Part shown: positions 26,168-36,007 of the stretch, piece after piece
Numbering within the stretch: the stretch's first letter is position 1
Layout of the letters: each line of letters opens with the position of its first letter
Source: an uncultured Bacteroidales bacterium
GTDB taxonomy: Bacteria; Bacteroidota; Bacteroidia; Bacteroidales; P3
Assembly: GCA_905234695.1 (NCBI GenBank)
Contig: CAJOHZ010000001.1
Location: forward strand, 62,001-126,000
DNA: 64,000 nucleotides
Direction: 5' to 3'
The notes under the pieces: generated by a model
The model's input: the letters and a program-made list of their open reading frames with translations, nothing else
Told to the model about the DNA's origin: nothing
Databases searched by the model: none
Made by a program: the position numbers and the translations under genes

Positions 26168-27726
26168 AAAAAACACTCCTTTCGGGTGTGTTGATATTGT
26201 TGTGCTTTGCAATACAAGCACAGCCCCAGCGAGGCATCAAGGGAGGCTATGATGTAAATGGTTTCCCAGAGGTCTCGTTTATATGGAACACGCCCAACCC
26301 TGATCCGATTGAATCCAGCAGTTTTGTCTTGACGGAAGATGGTAAACCGTTGACGTTTTCCGTTCAAGAAGTTGCCGTGGACAACAAGCAGTCAATCAAT
26401 AAGAGTGTTCTTGTGCTGTGGGAAGACATGGCCAGCCACAGCCGTCAAAGTGACTTCACACGGGAATTGCTGACCCGATTCTTTCAAGAAACCGCCATCG
26501 CCACCACCGATAATTTCGAGGTGGCTGTGTTCGACCGGAAGAAAGACACCGAGAAAGGGCTGCTTAAACCCTTGATTGGTCAATTCACAGCGGATTGCAA
26601 TCGTCTGGCAGAAGCGGTTTACTCGTACAGGAAAAGCGACAGGAAATACGCTACATTCTCTCAACAGAGCGACCTCTATCTTGCCATCAATGAGGGAATT
26701 GCCTTGCTTAGAAAGGAACCTGCAGACCGCACGGGTGTCATCATTGTGGTAACTGCAGGTCTCAATGTGAAGGCATCGGGGGCCAGTACTGAGATGGAAA
26801 CAGTACGTAAGAATGCACTTGATGCAGGGATACCGATTTATGTGGTCAAATACCCACTGGCAGGAAACACCCCAGAGGTGAATCTGTTGGCGGAAAGCAC
26901 GTATGGTCTTTCGTCGTCAACGATAGACGTGTCCTCGGCATTGGTTAATCTGCAACAGCAGTACCTCGGAATGGACAATCGGCTTCGTGGCCGTGACTAC
27001 CGTTTCGCATTCACCGCCCTTGCGGAGCGTGACGGGAATTCCCACCCTATGCGGCTAACAGTCGACAAGGTGCGCCAGCCGTTGCCGCCCTACACCGCCC
27101 CCAAAGTGACCTTGGGGCAATGGATGGTGAGTCACTGGTGGCTTGTCCTGATAGTGGCCATATTGATTGTCGGAGGCATTGTATTAGCGGTGGTTTTCAC
27201 GAGAGCACGAAACAAAAAGCGCGAGCAGGAGAACCGTGCCATGCAAGAACAGATGCGCCAAGAACATGAAGAAAGCGAACGCCGCAACCGTGAAGTTGTC
27301 GAAGGTATGCGGCGCGAGCAGCAGGCCAAGGAAGAAGCAGAACGGCGCGAACGCGAAGAGCAGGCCCGGATTGAAGAAGAAAACCGTCTGCTTAGACTTA
27401 TGCAGACCAAGAACCTGTTTCCTCGCTTACAATGTAAGATGGGCAACGAAGGTTTTACCTATACCATTGATAAACCGTATGTCACTATAGGACGCAATGC
27501 TGACAACGATGTAGCCTTCACCACGAAGAACGACCGTTTCAACAATATGACCGTCTCTGGTCACCATGCAGAGATTACATTCAATGGTACCGATTTCGAA
27601 ATCGTCAACGTCAGTCATACTTACACACAAGGTATCGTGGTCAACGGCCAACTAGCCCAGCGACACACTCTGCGTAGCAGCGACATGATAGGCCTCGGTG
27701 AGGCTCTGATAACATTTTATGTATAA
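26164..27726 (+). CDS. vWA-like periplasmic protein with TM, coiled coil and cytoplasmic FHA domain
   Basis: 520 residues. The signal peptide ends near AIQAQ. A vWA-like region follows (about 65-300: SVLVLWEDMASHSRQ and TGVIIVVTAGLN), with the metal-site DxSxS degenerate. A membrane helix (about 322-345) and a charged coiled coil (346-415) lead to a C-terminal FHA domain (TIGRNADNDV, SGHHAEI, GIVVNGQ). The topology would put vWA in the periplasm and FHA in the cytoplasm, allowing signalling across the inner membrane. The start at 26164 gives an immediate signal peptide; the longer reading from 26098 overlaps the previous gene. Confidence 0.8.
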   Translation: MKKTLLSGVLILLCFAIQAQPQRGIKGGYDVNGFPEVSFIWNTPNPDPIESSSFVLTEDGKPLTFSVQEVAVDNKQSINKSVLVLWEDMASHSRQSDFTRELLTRFFQETAIATTDNFEVAVFDRKKDTEKGLLKPLIGQFTADCNRLAEAVYSYRKSDRKYATFSQQSDLYLAINEGIALLRKEPADRTGVIIVVTAGLNVKASGASTEMETVRKNALDAGIPIYVVKYPLAGNTPEVNLLAESTYGLSSSTIDVSSALVNLQQQYLGMDNRLRGRDYRFAFTALAERDGNSHPMRLTVDKVRQPLPPYTAPKVTLGQWMVSHWWLVLIVAILIVGGIVLAVVFTRARNKKREQENRAMQEQMRQEHEESERRNREVVEGMRREQQAKEEAERREREEQARIEEENRLLRLMQTKNLFPRLQCKMGNEGFTYTIDKPYVTIGRNADNDVAFTTKNDRFNNMTVSGHHAEITFNGTDFEIVNVSHTYTQGIVVNGQLAQRHTLRSSDMIGLGEALITFYV

Positions 27727-27744
27727 TCTGAAACTGACAATACT

Positions 27745-28902
27745 ATGAAAGTGATAACCATTGGCAGAAGTAGTGAGAACGATGTGGTTATTAATGACTC
27801 CCATGCTTCGCGCCATCACTTGCAAATCATTTCCTTGGATGACGGAAGTTTCCGGTTGTCTGATTTTGGAAGCACCAACGGTACCTACGTGAATGGTCAA
27901 AAAATCAGTGGCGAGATTGTGCTAAATCCCACTGACATTGTAAGAATCGGCAAGACTACCATTCCGTGGATGAGTTATTTCGAGCCAGATGAGCCAAATC
28001 CTCCAGAGGTACATGAGCCGCCGGACGAACCCATAATGCTGGCTGGAAATAATGTGCAAGAATCTGTCCCTCAGGATATCCTTGCAGACCGTGCATCCAA
28101 TGAACAGGAAAATGAACAGCCATCGCCACGCAAAAGGAAATTTTTGCCATGGTTGCTGAGTATAGTTGCAACAATTATTACTGTAGGTGTGATTGCTTTG
28201 TTTACCTTTTCCAACAAAGAGGTGAGTGCAGGGACAACCTATTCCTATACGCAAATTATCCAAAACAACGATGTAAATGGAGGCATCACGTCCTATTTTG
28301 TATTCACTTCGCCAACCGATGTTGCATGGTTAATGGGCACACCCTCCAACAACATGTTTCCTGTAGGATTCGGGAAATATTATCCATCCGATGGGGAAAT
28401 CATCTTCTCCGAATACGACGACATTCATAGGAATATATCATTATATTCCCAGAATGGCCGGATTATTTTCCAATTCAATCCTAAAAAAGAGTTGTTGAGG
28501 CTGAAGGAACCTGAAGGGGTTGGCGTGTTGAGTTATTTGTATAACAACGGGGAAGAATGCCCGTTGAACAAAGAGAAAGACAGGTTTTTAAGAGACGATT
28601 TGATTGGCACGGAATGGACTGTGTATTCGGAAGAATATCCTGGAAAAGAAGTGTCATACGAACGTGTCTGTGAAGACAATGAAAGAAACACAATCCGTTT
28701 TGTGTCAGATCACGAAGCCCTTATAGATGGGGATCCCCATGCGTATGTTTACATTGACAATATGGTTGCCATAAAAAGTGGTGATAATATTGATGATGAA
28801 AATCTGTGTGGGGCGTTTGTCGGAGGAACCGAAATGAATCTATGCAGAGACGGCCTTGCCGTATTCAGTCGCTCACAGTGTTTCACGTATCACAAGATAT
28901 AA
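27745..28902 (+). CDS. FHA domain protein with TM helix and unknown extracytoplasmic domain
   Basis: 385 residues. The FHA domain (1-82) has GRSSENDVVIND, SRHHLQ, STNGTYVNG and IPWMSYF. A proline- and acid-rich linker leads to one membrane helix (about 133-155). The remaining 230 residues should lie in the periplasm and match no family I know; they contain several aromatic strand-like segments. The FHA half is a recent duplicate of the frameshifted gene at 24276. It starts 18 bp after the vWA-FHA gene. Confidence 0.8.
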   Translation: MKVITIGRSSENDVVINDSHASRHHLQIISLDDGSFRLSDFGSTNGTYVNGQKISGEIVLNPTDIVRIGKTTIPWMSYFEPDEPNPPEVHEPPDEPIMLAGNNVQESVPQDILADRASNEQENEQPSPRKRKFLPWLLSIVATIITVGVIALFTFSNKEVSAGTTYSYTQIIQNNDVNGGITSYFVFTSPTDVAWLMGTPSNNMFPVGFGKYYPSDGEIIFSEYDDIHRNISLYSQNGRIIFQFNPKKELLRLKEPEGVGVLSYLYNNGEECPLNKEKDRFLRDDLIGTEWTVYSEEYPGKEVSYERVCEDNERNTIRFVSDHEALIDGDPHAYVYIDNMVAIKSGDNIDDENLCGAFVGGTEMNLCRDGLAVFSRSQCFTYHKI

Positions 28903-28935
28903 TCCCAATAGTGGTTATACGTAAAAATTTTAATT

Positions 28936-30150
28936 ATGAGTCTAATATCAGGAAACGAAAGCAAAATATTCGCCAAAGGCGTTATCGGTAATGTGCGTAA
29001 AGCCCAGGAGGACAGCCATGGTTTCAAATTAGCCACGCCCAATGGCGACCTCTTTGTAGTATGCGATGGAATGGGCGGCCACGTAGGCGGAGCCATGGCA
29101 TCGAAAATTGCGGTAGACAGCATTGTCAGTTACATGGATGCTGACAAGTACCCCACACCGATAGAAGCCCTCGATGGTGCGTTGCAGTTCGCCAACATGC
29201 AGATTTTGGGATATGCGGCCAGCCACCCGGAATACAAAGGTATGGGTACGACCGCCTGCATTGTGCTGATACAGGGCGACGACGTGTGGATTGCCCATGT
29301 GGGCGACAGCCGCATTTATTTGTATTTGGAAAAGGAGAATCAGTTGCACCGTATCACCAAGGACCATTCGTATGTGCAAACGCTTGTGGATGCAGGTGAG
29401 ATTACCGATGAGGAAGCCGAGCATCACCCCAACAAGAACCGCATCATGAAGGCACTTGGCATCAAGCCCGAGATGCAGCCCACCTTCAATTATGAAAACA
29501 AGCCCATTCATCCCAAAAACGGTGATGTATTCCTTATCTGCAGTGACGGTCTTAGTGGTATGATATCCGACAGGACCATCGCACGCGTGATGGGAGAGAA
29601 GATGACGCTACAGGAGAAAGGCGACAAACTCATTGAACTGGCTATGGTGGGTGAGACGGTGGTACCCGGAGGGCAGGATAACTGCACGCTCGAACTGATA
29701 GAGGTTGACAACAGCAATTGGAAAACCAGCGAGTTCAAGAGTTATAGCCCTAAAAATATTGTACAACCAGAAAATACTGTACAAAAGGTAAGTGTGGAAG
29801 CCCCGCCCCAAAAGCAAGAAATACGAAAGGATCCTCCTTCTGGGAAGAAGTCGGTCAGGATAGCGGTTTCTGCAGTGGTAGTGCTACTTGCTTTCGGCGC
29901 GGCTTTCTGGTGGTTTACAAAAGAACATGATACCTGTGAGACGGCTACAAAAGAATACGAAAAGTGGGAAAGTGCAGAAGCTACTGCATATAAAGAACTA
30001 CAAGATGCGAAAGATAAAGGTATGGGGGAAGAAGAGATACGCGAACGAAAAAGCTTTTGGCAGGATCGCAAAACGAAGAAGGATACTGCCCTTAAAAAGA
30101 AAGAAAAATTTTGCCAAGGTAGTGTAAAAACAAATACAAAAAACAAATAA
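28936..30150 (+). CDS. PP2C-family Ser/Thr phosphatase with TM helix
   Basis: 404 residues. The PP2C catalytic domain (about 8-255) has the metal-binding motifs in order: the N-terminal RKAQEDSHG, CDGMGGHVGG (Asp44), AHVGDSRIY, CSDGLSGM and GGQDNCTLE. A membrane helix at about 304-327 is followed by a short charged helical tail. It should dephosphorylate the threonines that the FHA proteins read, opposing the kinases at 31477 and 40904. It is the standard partner in bacterial Stk/Stp/FHA circuits. It lies 33 bp after the FHA gene and 8 bp before the next one. Confidence 0.92.
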   Translation: MSLISGNESKIFAKGVIGNVRKAQEDSHGFKLATPNGDLFVVCDGMGGHVGGAMASKIAVDSIVSYMDADKYPTPIEALDGALQFANMQILGYAASHPEYKGMGTTACIVLIQGDDVWIAHVGDSRIYLYLEKENQLHRITKDHSYVQTLVDAGEITDEEAEHHPNKNRIMKALGIKPEMQPTFNYENKPIHPKNGDVFLICSDGLSGMISDRTIARVMGEKMTLQEKGDKLIELAMVGETVVPGGQDNCTLELIEVDNSNWKTSEFKSYSPKNIVQPENTVQKVSVEAPPQKQEIRKDPPSGKKSVRIAVSAVVVLLAFGAAFWWFTKEHDTCETATKEYEKWESAEATAYKELQDAKDKGMGEEEIRERKSFWQDRKTKKDTALKKKEKFCQGSVKTNTKNK

Positions 30151-30158
30151 TTATAACC

Positions 30159-31445
30159 ATGATAGTCAAGACTGTTGGCCGAAGCCAAGAAAACAATATC
30201 GTTATCAATGATGGAAAAGTGAGCCGTACGCACTTGCAAATGGTGCAGGACGACAATGGCAACGTATCCATAATAGATTTGGGCTCCACCAATGGAACCT
30301 ATGTGAATGGCATCCGTATCACAGGAGAAACGCATTTAAAAGCCAGTGATGAAGTCCGTATCGGCAATACCATTCTACCTTGGCAGGGCTATTTCCCTCC
30401 CCAACAGGCCTCAATACCGGTTGATCCGATTACGCCGTCCCCAACACCGAAACCCAATCGCAACCTGAAGTGGGTGTTTATTGTCGGTGGAGCCCTTTTG
30501 GTATTGCTAATCGCCGGAGGTGTGCTGTTATCTGTAAACAACAATTTGGACAATAAAAAGAAAGAAGAACAAGAACGAATCGAAAAAGAAAAGCAGAATG
30601 AGGAAATAATTAAAGCCAAGACAGAAGACTATACTAATTTGAATAAGAAAAAAGAACAGGCTGAACAAGAGAAAAACGCGGCAGAGGCTGCCCAAGCCAA
30701 AGCAGAGCAAGAAAGCGTAGCAGCGAAAGCAGCCACAGCCAAAGCAGAGCAAGATAGAGTAGCGGCGAAAGCAGCCCAAGCCAAAGCAGAGCAAGAAAGT
30801 GTAGCGGCGAAAGCAGCCCAAGCCAAAGCAGAGCAAGAAAGCGTAGCAGCGAAAGCAGCCAAAGCCACAGCGGAACAAGAGAAAAACGCGGCAGTAGCCA
30901 AAGCAGAGCAAGCTAAAAAAGAGGCAGAACAGGCCAAAAAAGATGCAGAAGAGAAGGCAAAAGCGGCTGAAAACAGTAAAGATGCTGCAGTAAAAAAGGC
31001 TGCAGCGGATGCAAAAAAGGAAGCTGAAAAAAAAGCCACTGCAGCAGAACAGGCCAGAAAAGATGCTGAAGCAAAGGCCAAGACATTAGAAAATGCCAAA
31101 AAGAATGCCGAAGCAAAAGCTGATGCAGCCGAAAAAGCCCAAAAAGCAGCTGAAACTAAGGCAAAAGCTGCTGAGCAAGCTAAAAAAGATGCAGAAGCAA
31201 AGGCTAAAGCTGCTGAGCAAGCCAAAAAAGATGCTGAAAAAGCTCTGGATTTGACAAAGGATTTCTATGAGCAACTCAACAAGGCCAACAGAAAGAACAA
31301 GCTCGCTGCGGTCTGCAAAGCTTTAGATATCTCAGAAAGAGGAAACGAGGAAGCTCAATATGAAAGAATCGAAAAAGAATTCTACAAGGCCAAAGACAAC
31401 GCGACGAGGGATGACATTATAAAAAAGGTGAAGAAAGCCATATAA
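30159..31445 (+). CDS. FHA-TM protein with long Ala/Lys/Glu coiled coil (TolA-like)
   Basis: 428 residues. An FHA domain (1-82; GRSQENNIVIND, SRTHLQ, STNGTYVNG, LPWQGYF) is followed by a membrane helix (about 107-129). An extended Ala/Lys/Glu-rich coiled coil (about 135-365) then leads to a small helical C-terminal domain. Such rods span the periplasm in TolA-like proteins, so this could link an inner-membrane complex to the outer envelope, an attractive role in a diderm secretion machine (inference). Part of the rod is encoded by 42-bp DNA repeats. Confidence 0.85.
   Translation: MIVKTVGRSQENNIVINDGKVSRTHLQMVQDDNGNVSIIDLGSTNGTYVNGIRITGETHLKASDEVRIGNTILPWQGYFPPQQASIPVDPITPSPTPKPNRNLKWVFIVGGALLVLLIAGGVLLSVNNNLDNKKKEEQERIEKEKQNEEIIKAKTEDYTNLNKKKEQAEQEKNAAEAAQAKAEQESVAAKAATAKAEQDRVAAKAAQAKAEQESVAAKAAQAKAEQESVAAKAAKATAEQEKNAAVAKAEQAKKEAEQAKKDAEEKAKAAENSKDAAVKKAAADAKKEAEKKATAAEQARKDAEAKAKTLENAKKNAEAKADAAEKAQKAAETKAKAAEQAKKDAEAKAKAAEQAKKDAEKALDLTKDFYEQLNKANRKNKLAAVCKALDISERGNEEAQYERIEKEFYKAKDNATRDDIIKKVKKAI
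30687..30896 (+). repeat. 42-bp coding repeats in the coiled-coil region
   Basis: Four full units (starts 30687, 30729, 30771, 30813) and a partial fifth (30855) encode AAQAKAEQESVAAK or close variants. Near-identical DNA implies recent expansion, so rod length may vary between strains. Confidence 0.85.
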
Positions 31446-31476
31446 ACACTCCCAACAGAACAGATGATATTATTCC

Positions 31477-32346
31477 ATGAACGATTTACCACATCTGGAT
31501 AACTACCACGTTGACCATCTGATAGCAGAGGGCGGTACGGCAAAAGTATACTGGGGCATTGATTTGCGCAGCGGATTTCCTGTCGCCATCAAGGAGTTGA
31601 AGTTGCGCCACATGTCCAACGCCTCCATCCGCGACAAATTCCGCAACATGGAAACCCAGTTGATGCTTTATGCCCAACATCCGAACATCCCCAAGTTGGT
31701 GGACTTCCTGGACCTGAAGAGCCAAAACCAGATGTATCTGGTGATGGAGTTTATCCAAGGACGGAGTTTGGAACATTATATTTACCGTGAAATAGGGTTG
31801 ATTCCTGAGCAGAAGGCGCTGCCGATATTTCTGGAGATACTCGACACCGTGGGATTCCTGCACCGGTTAAGAATCCGGCACATGGGTATTACGGATGGAG
31901 TGCTGCATCTCGACATCAAGTCGAACAATGTAATGATGACGCCTGATGGAAGAATCAAACTAATCGATTTGGGTATCGCATCGCGAATGGGTGCCGACAC
32001 CAGTACGGGGTTTGGAACCCCCTCCTATATGCCCCCGGAACAGTCGAGTGGAGGCAGACTTGGCAAGTACACGGACATTTTTGCATTAGGCGTTATGCTC
32101 TTCGAAATGCTGACAGGACGTTTGCCGTTTACCTCGGACAAGTCCAATCCGCGTGAATACCGTACAGAAATCAGGAACAAAATACAATATGAGCCAACAC
32201 CTTTGATGAAGCAATTCTATCCTCCATTATCAGAAAACCTACAATATATTGTGGAGCGGGCGTTGGCGAAAAACCCCGCAGACCGATACCAATCGTGTGA
32301 GGATTTTGCCAATTGTATCAAAACATACATGCGAGAAAGAAAATAA
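31477..32346 (+). CDS. Ser/Thr protein kinase (HLD/DLG variant)
   Basis: 289 residues, a soluble kinase domain only. Visible are the glycine loop AEGGTAKVYWG, VAIKELK (Lys39), a catalytic loop HLDIKSNN with Asp146 (HLD instead of HRD), DLG instead of DFG (Asp164), and GTPSYMPPEQ. All residues needed for catalysis are present, so it should be active although variant. Probable substrates are the FHA-linked proteins around it. It is followed 2 bp later by the FHA-FtsK ATPase, suggesting that this kinase regulates the ATPase. Confidence 0.9.
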   Translation: MNDLPHLDNYHVDHLIAEGGTAKVYWGIDLRSGFPVAIKELKLRHMSNASIRDKFRNMETQLMLYAQHPNIPKLVDFLDLKSQNQMYLVMEFIQGRSLEHYIYREIGLIPEQKALPIFLEILDTVGFLHRLRIRHMGITDGVLHLDIKSNNVMMTPDGRIKLIDLGIASRMGADTSTGFGTPSYMPPEQSSGGRLGKYTDIFALGVMLFEMLTGRLPFTSDKSNPREYRTEIRNKIQYEPTPLMKQFYPPLSENLQYIVERALAKNPADRYQSCEDFANCIKTYMRERK

Positions 32347-32348
32347 CC

Positions 32349-35300
32349 ATGAAAGAGCTTACTATCGGAAAACTACCGGACAATCACATTGTCATTGACA
32401 AAGCAAATGTCAGCCGACACCACGCCAAGATTGTTTTGGACAAAGGCGGCAATTTTGAAATCGTGGACTTGCAGAGTACCAACGGCACATACGTTAATGG
32501 CCGTAAAGTACGGGGGTCTATGCCCATTAGACCGGGCGATCGGATTGTGATTGCCACAATTCCCTTGACCACCAATTGGATGGAGCTCTTCAACCAACTG
32601 CCTGACGATGCCCCTGCACCTTCCGTTGAACCCCAACCAGAATACGTTACAGCGAATCCTACCATTCCCACGTCTGTGCTATACGACTTCAGCAAGAATG
32701 TGGAAAGTCTGTTCGCCGGACGGATTGAACAGCTGAAACAAATCATCGTCGACTTCAAAACCACCCAACTCCCCCCCTACCGGCATTCCACCATTCGACA
32801 TTTCTCAGAAGATGTACTTGACCTGCTGATTGAGCGTTACGACTTTGTGGGCACCCAACTTTCGGCACTACTGAAAAAACTGGAAAAAGAATGCACAACC
32901 TTTCAGACGGAGTATGACGCTGACTTGAAAAAGTTGGACATTACCTATCAATATCGCTTAAGTACCAGCAATGGAGAAGCCAGTCTGGTTGCCGGCTTAA
33001 ATGAAGTGGAAGCCCGAAAAAGCGAGATGAAGCGTCTTTACGAGGAGATGCGCAAGACGATACTTCCAATGATAAACTCCATTATTGGAGAGTATTACGC
33101 AAAAAACCCTCCATTGTTCACACAACGGTTGGAACTGGCGCCAATAGATTCGGCGGTCTGGAGAACCATGCCCCGCCAGAATGATGAAATACAGAAGACA
33201 TTCTACATGGGTGAAACAGTAACATGCTATAGCATCCTGCAAGACCCTGTGGAACTAAAAAAACGGGTATACATACAAAGCCTGTATGGCGGAAACCTTT
33301 TCTTCAAATACTCCAAGAAACAGAGACAACTCTGTTTCGATACTGTCAATACGCTCCTCAGCAGAATGTTGGCAGCAGCCCCGAACGGAAACATGCATGT
33401 GGTTATGGTGGATTTCAATGAGATGGAAGGCACTGGCAGCATCTTCAAGGGGCTGAACAAAGGTGTATTCAGAGTTGTATCTCGTTACGATGAATTCACC
33501 AATACACTCAACGCCGAGGCCTCGCGCACGGAAAGCATCATCCAGAATCTGCTTCAGGGAGATATAAACAATATCGCCGAATATAACCAAAACAAGACCG
33601 AAAAGGTGGCTTACACCATCTTTGTATTAAAAGATATTCCCCTCGGGTATGGGAACGACATCGGGGCAAGACTGGCCAAGATTGTTCGCAGTGGTCCGCG
33701 AGCGGGTGTTTCGGTGTTGGCACTGGTGGATGAAGAAGAGGCAAACCGTTCGGAAGAATCCTTGAAGATTTTCAACCAAATACGGAGTGTATTCAGTTCC
33801 GCGCCATGCGAAACTTACGATTTCACCGCCTCCACAGAACAAGAACCGGCGAAAGCACCAATCACCCATTACGAAACACTTTCTGACAACATCATTTCAT
33901 CGATTGTCAGAAGAGTGAATCAGGGTCTAGAGGTAAAGTCAGAAGCCATCCTAAGATTCAGCGAATACATGCTTTCGGAAAACGATTGGTGGTCGGGGCA
34001 GAGCGCCAATCGCATCGACCTGCCTTTCGGATTGACGAAGGAGATGAAGACCACATCGCTGCAAATCACCCAGGAGAGCGGACAGAACTCGGCAGTAGTA
34101 ATCGGTATTCCCGGTTCGGGAAAGAGTGTTTTCCTGCATACCATCATCGCAAGTGCCATCACCCATTATTCACCTGCCGAACTGCAACTCTATCTGCTTG
34201 ACTTCTCTGGCGTGGAGTTCAATGTATACGCCAAACACAAGTTGCCTCATGCCCGCGTCATTGCTCCGGAAGCGGAACGCGAATTCGGCTTGAGTATTCT
34301 TCGTGAGGTGTTTGAAGAGGGCAACCGCCGTATGGCCCTTTGTCGGGAGAACGGCGTCACTAACATAGTGGAATTAAAACGGAACAATCCAGAGATTGTG
34401 GTGCCCCGTTTGCTGGTAATCATTGATGAGTTCCAGAAAATATTTGAGATAGAGAACGACAATATCAGCAAGGATGCCAATGCCAAGATACATGCTATTA
34501 TCCAGGAGTACCGCAAATTCGGCATCAATCTGATTCTTGCCACACAAAAGTTGCCTGCCAAGAGCATCGTACCCTACGATTTGATTGCCAACCGCGTGGT
34601 GTTTAAGAGTGATCCAAATGACTTCAGCAACTTAATCAAATGGCCACATTCCGATCCACAACCACGCCTACTGACGGGAACCTGTGTGTATAACAACGAA
34701 TCGGGAGCAGAGGTTGCCAACTGCCTTACCCGCTCGTACTTCATCAATGCCTCCAAGGAGTTGGAGACGCTGTTGGACGAAGTGCTTGAATTTGCGAACA
34801 CGCATCCCGAGATGACGGATGACCATGTGTTACGCACCTTCCGTAGCGATGAGTTGCCGAAGTTCACCGAGCGTATCGTTTCCGAACGGCATCATGAACC
34901 GCAGGATGCCCCACGCGAGGTGGGTGTCTATATGGGAGAAAGCATTGCCATCGCCCCCTGCCACGTGTACGTCCCGATTACCAAGGACAGCAACAACAAT
35001 ATTCTTATCATCGGAGGCGTTCCGAATGTTGCCAAGGGAATCGCCTATCACACCTTATTGTCGGAAGTGGCTGTACACACTGAAAAATCGTGTAATGTCA
35101 TATTGATGAACTTTATGATGGACGATGACCCAATACAAGGCATGTTCCAGAGCGACATGTTTTCCGCCGTCTCAGAGTACGCCAATATACAGGAAGCCCA
35201 CGGAGCGGAAGAGGTAAAGGACTATCTGCAATTCGTGAAAGACGAAGTGATAGATGCGCGAAAAAGCGATCCGTCCATGCCATTGACACACTTCTTCCTT

Positions 35301-35660
35301 AACATTTTTGAATTCCAGCGCGGACGCATGTTCGATGGGACGGGAAACCGCGGCGACATGCAATCCGAGTGTGCCCGATTGTTGGAATACATTATGAAGA
35401 ATGGACCGATGGTGGGGGTGTTCACTGTGTTGCAGGTTGATAATCTGACAAACCTCAACAGGATAGGCTACGGCGTTCAGAATATGTTTTGCCACCGTAT
35501 TGCGTTGCAGATGTCGGAACAGGATTCCGACAAGATTGTCGGCAACTCGGCAGCCAACAAGTTGCTGGTGCTCAACCGTCCGGCGACAAACTATCGTGCA
35601 CTGTATTACAATAACGTCAACAATTCAATGACTAAATTCAAACCCTACAGTTGCAAATAG
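32349..35660 (+). CDS. FHA-FtsK/SpoIIIE ATPase, EssC/EccC-like
   Basis: 1103 residues. The N-terminal FHA domain (1-90) has VSRHHAK and STNGTYVNG. A helical linker (about 110-270) leads to three ATPase-like modules. The first (about 285-540) lacks a Walker A. The second (about 560-780) is intact, with GIPGSGKSV at about 586 and RLLVIIDEFQ at about 690. The third (about 860-1100) is degenerate (IIGGVPNVAKG). Tandem FtsK modules plus FHA are the hallmark of type VII secretion motors, but no membrane helix is visible here, unlike EssC/EccC. Met 32349 is chosen over 32313, which lies inside the kinase gene. WXG100-like genes follow directly. Confidence 0.9.
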   Translation: MKELTIGKLPDNHIVIDKANVSRHHAKIVLDKGGNFEIVDLQSTNGTYVNGRKVRGSMPIRPGDRIVIATIPLTTNWMELFNQLPDDAPAPSVEPQPEYVTANPTIPTSVLYDFSKNVESLFAGRIEQLKQIIVDFKTTQLPPYRHSTIRHFSEDVLDLLIERYDFVGTQLSALLKKLEKECTTFQTEYDADLKKLDITYQYRLSTSNGEASLVAGLNEVEARKSEMKRLYEEMRKTILPMINSIIGEYYAKNPPLFTQRLELAPIDSAVWRTMPRQNDEIQKTFYMGETVTCYSILQDPVELKKRVYIQSLYGGNLFFKYSKKQRQLCFDTVNTLLSRMLAAAPNGNMHVVMVDFNEMEGTGSIFKGLNKGVFRVVSRYDEFTNTLNAEASRTESIIQNLLQGDINNIAEYNQNKTEKVAYTIFVLKDIPLGYGNDIGARLAKIVRSGPRAGVSVLALVDEEEANRSEESLKIFNQIRSVFSSAPCETYDFTASTEQEPAKAPITHYETLSDNIISSIVRRVNQGLEVKSEAILRFSEYMLSENDWWSGQSANRIDLPFGLTKEMKTTSLQITQESGQNSAVVIGIPGSGKSVFLHTIIASAITHYSPAELQLYLLDFSGVEFNVYAKHKLPHARVIAPEAEREFGLSILREVFEEGNRRMALCRENGVTNIVELKRNNPEIVVPRLLVIIDEFQKIFEIENDNISKDANAKIHAIIQEYRKFGINLILATQKLPAKSIVPYDLIANRVVFKSDPNDFSNLIKWPHSDPQPRLLTGTCVYNNESGAEVANCLTRSYFINASKELETLLDEVLEFANTHPEMTDDHVLRTFRSDELPKFTERIVSERHHEPQDAPREVGVYMGESIAIAPCHVYVPITKDSNNNILIIGGVPNVAKGIAYHTLLSEVAVHTEKSCNVILMNFMMDDDPIQGMFQSDMFSAVSEYANIQEAHGAEEVKDYLQFVKDEVIDARKSDPSMPLTHFFLNIFEFQRGRMFDGTGNRGDMQSECARLLEYIMKNGPMVGVFTVLQVDNLTNLNRIGYGVQNMFCHRIALQMSEQDSDKIVGNSAANKLLVLNRPATNYRALYYNNVNNSMTKFKPYSCK

Positions 35661-35702
35661 AACAAACAAGAGAAACAATAAACAACCAAACAATACACAA
35701 TT

Positions 35703-35990
35703 ATGGCATCAACAGTTATTAATGATCCTGATTCCATTCATGCTTATCGGCAACAGATTGCAGATAAAATTGAACAATTAAAAGGTCTGCTTCAGAAAAC
35801 AGAAAGAGCAGTTGAAACTGTCAGCGAGAGTTGGAAAGACAATAACTTCCAGCAGTTCCGAGCCAATTTCGAAGTGGACAAGGAACAAATCAAACCCTTG
35901 TGTGAGGTATTGTCCAATTATGAGAGCAATCTCCTGTACCAATTGGAACAAAAACTGAGGACATACACAGGCGGTCCTACGCATTTGTAA
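35703..35990 (+). CDS. WXG100-like helical-hairpin protein
   Basis: 95 residues, two predicted amphipathic helices separated by a turn with SWKDNNF (Trp44), exactly where WXG100 proteins carry W-x-G. Size, helical content and position right after the FtsK ATPase all fit the ESAT-6/WXG100 superfamily, the secreted substrates and structural partners of type VII systems. The Gly of the motif is replaced by Asp. No signal peptide. Confidence 0.75.
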   Translation: MASTVINDPDSIHAYRQQIADKIEQLKGLLQKTERAVETVSESWKDNNFQQFRANFEVDKEQIKPLCEVLSNYESNLLYQLEQKLRTYTGGPTHL

Positions 35991-36007
35991 AAAATCATAG
36001 ATAAGTT

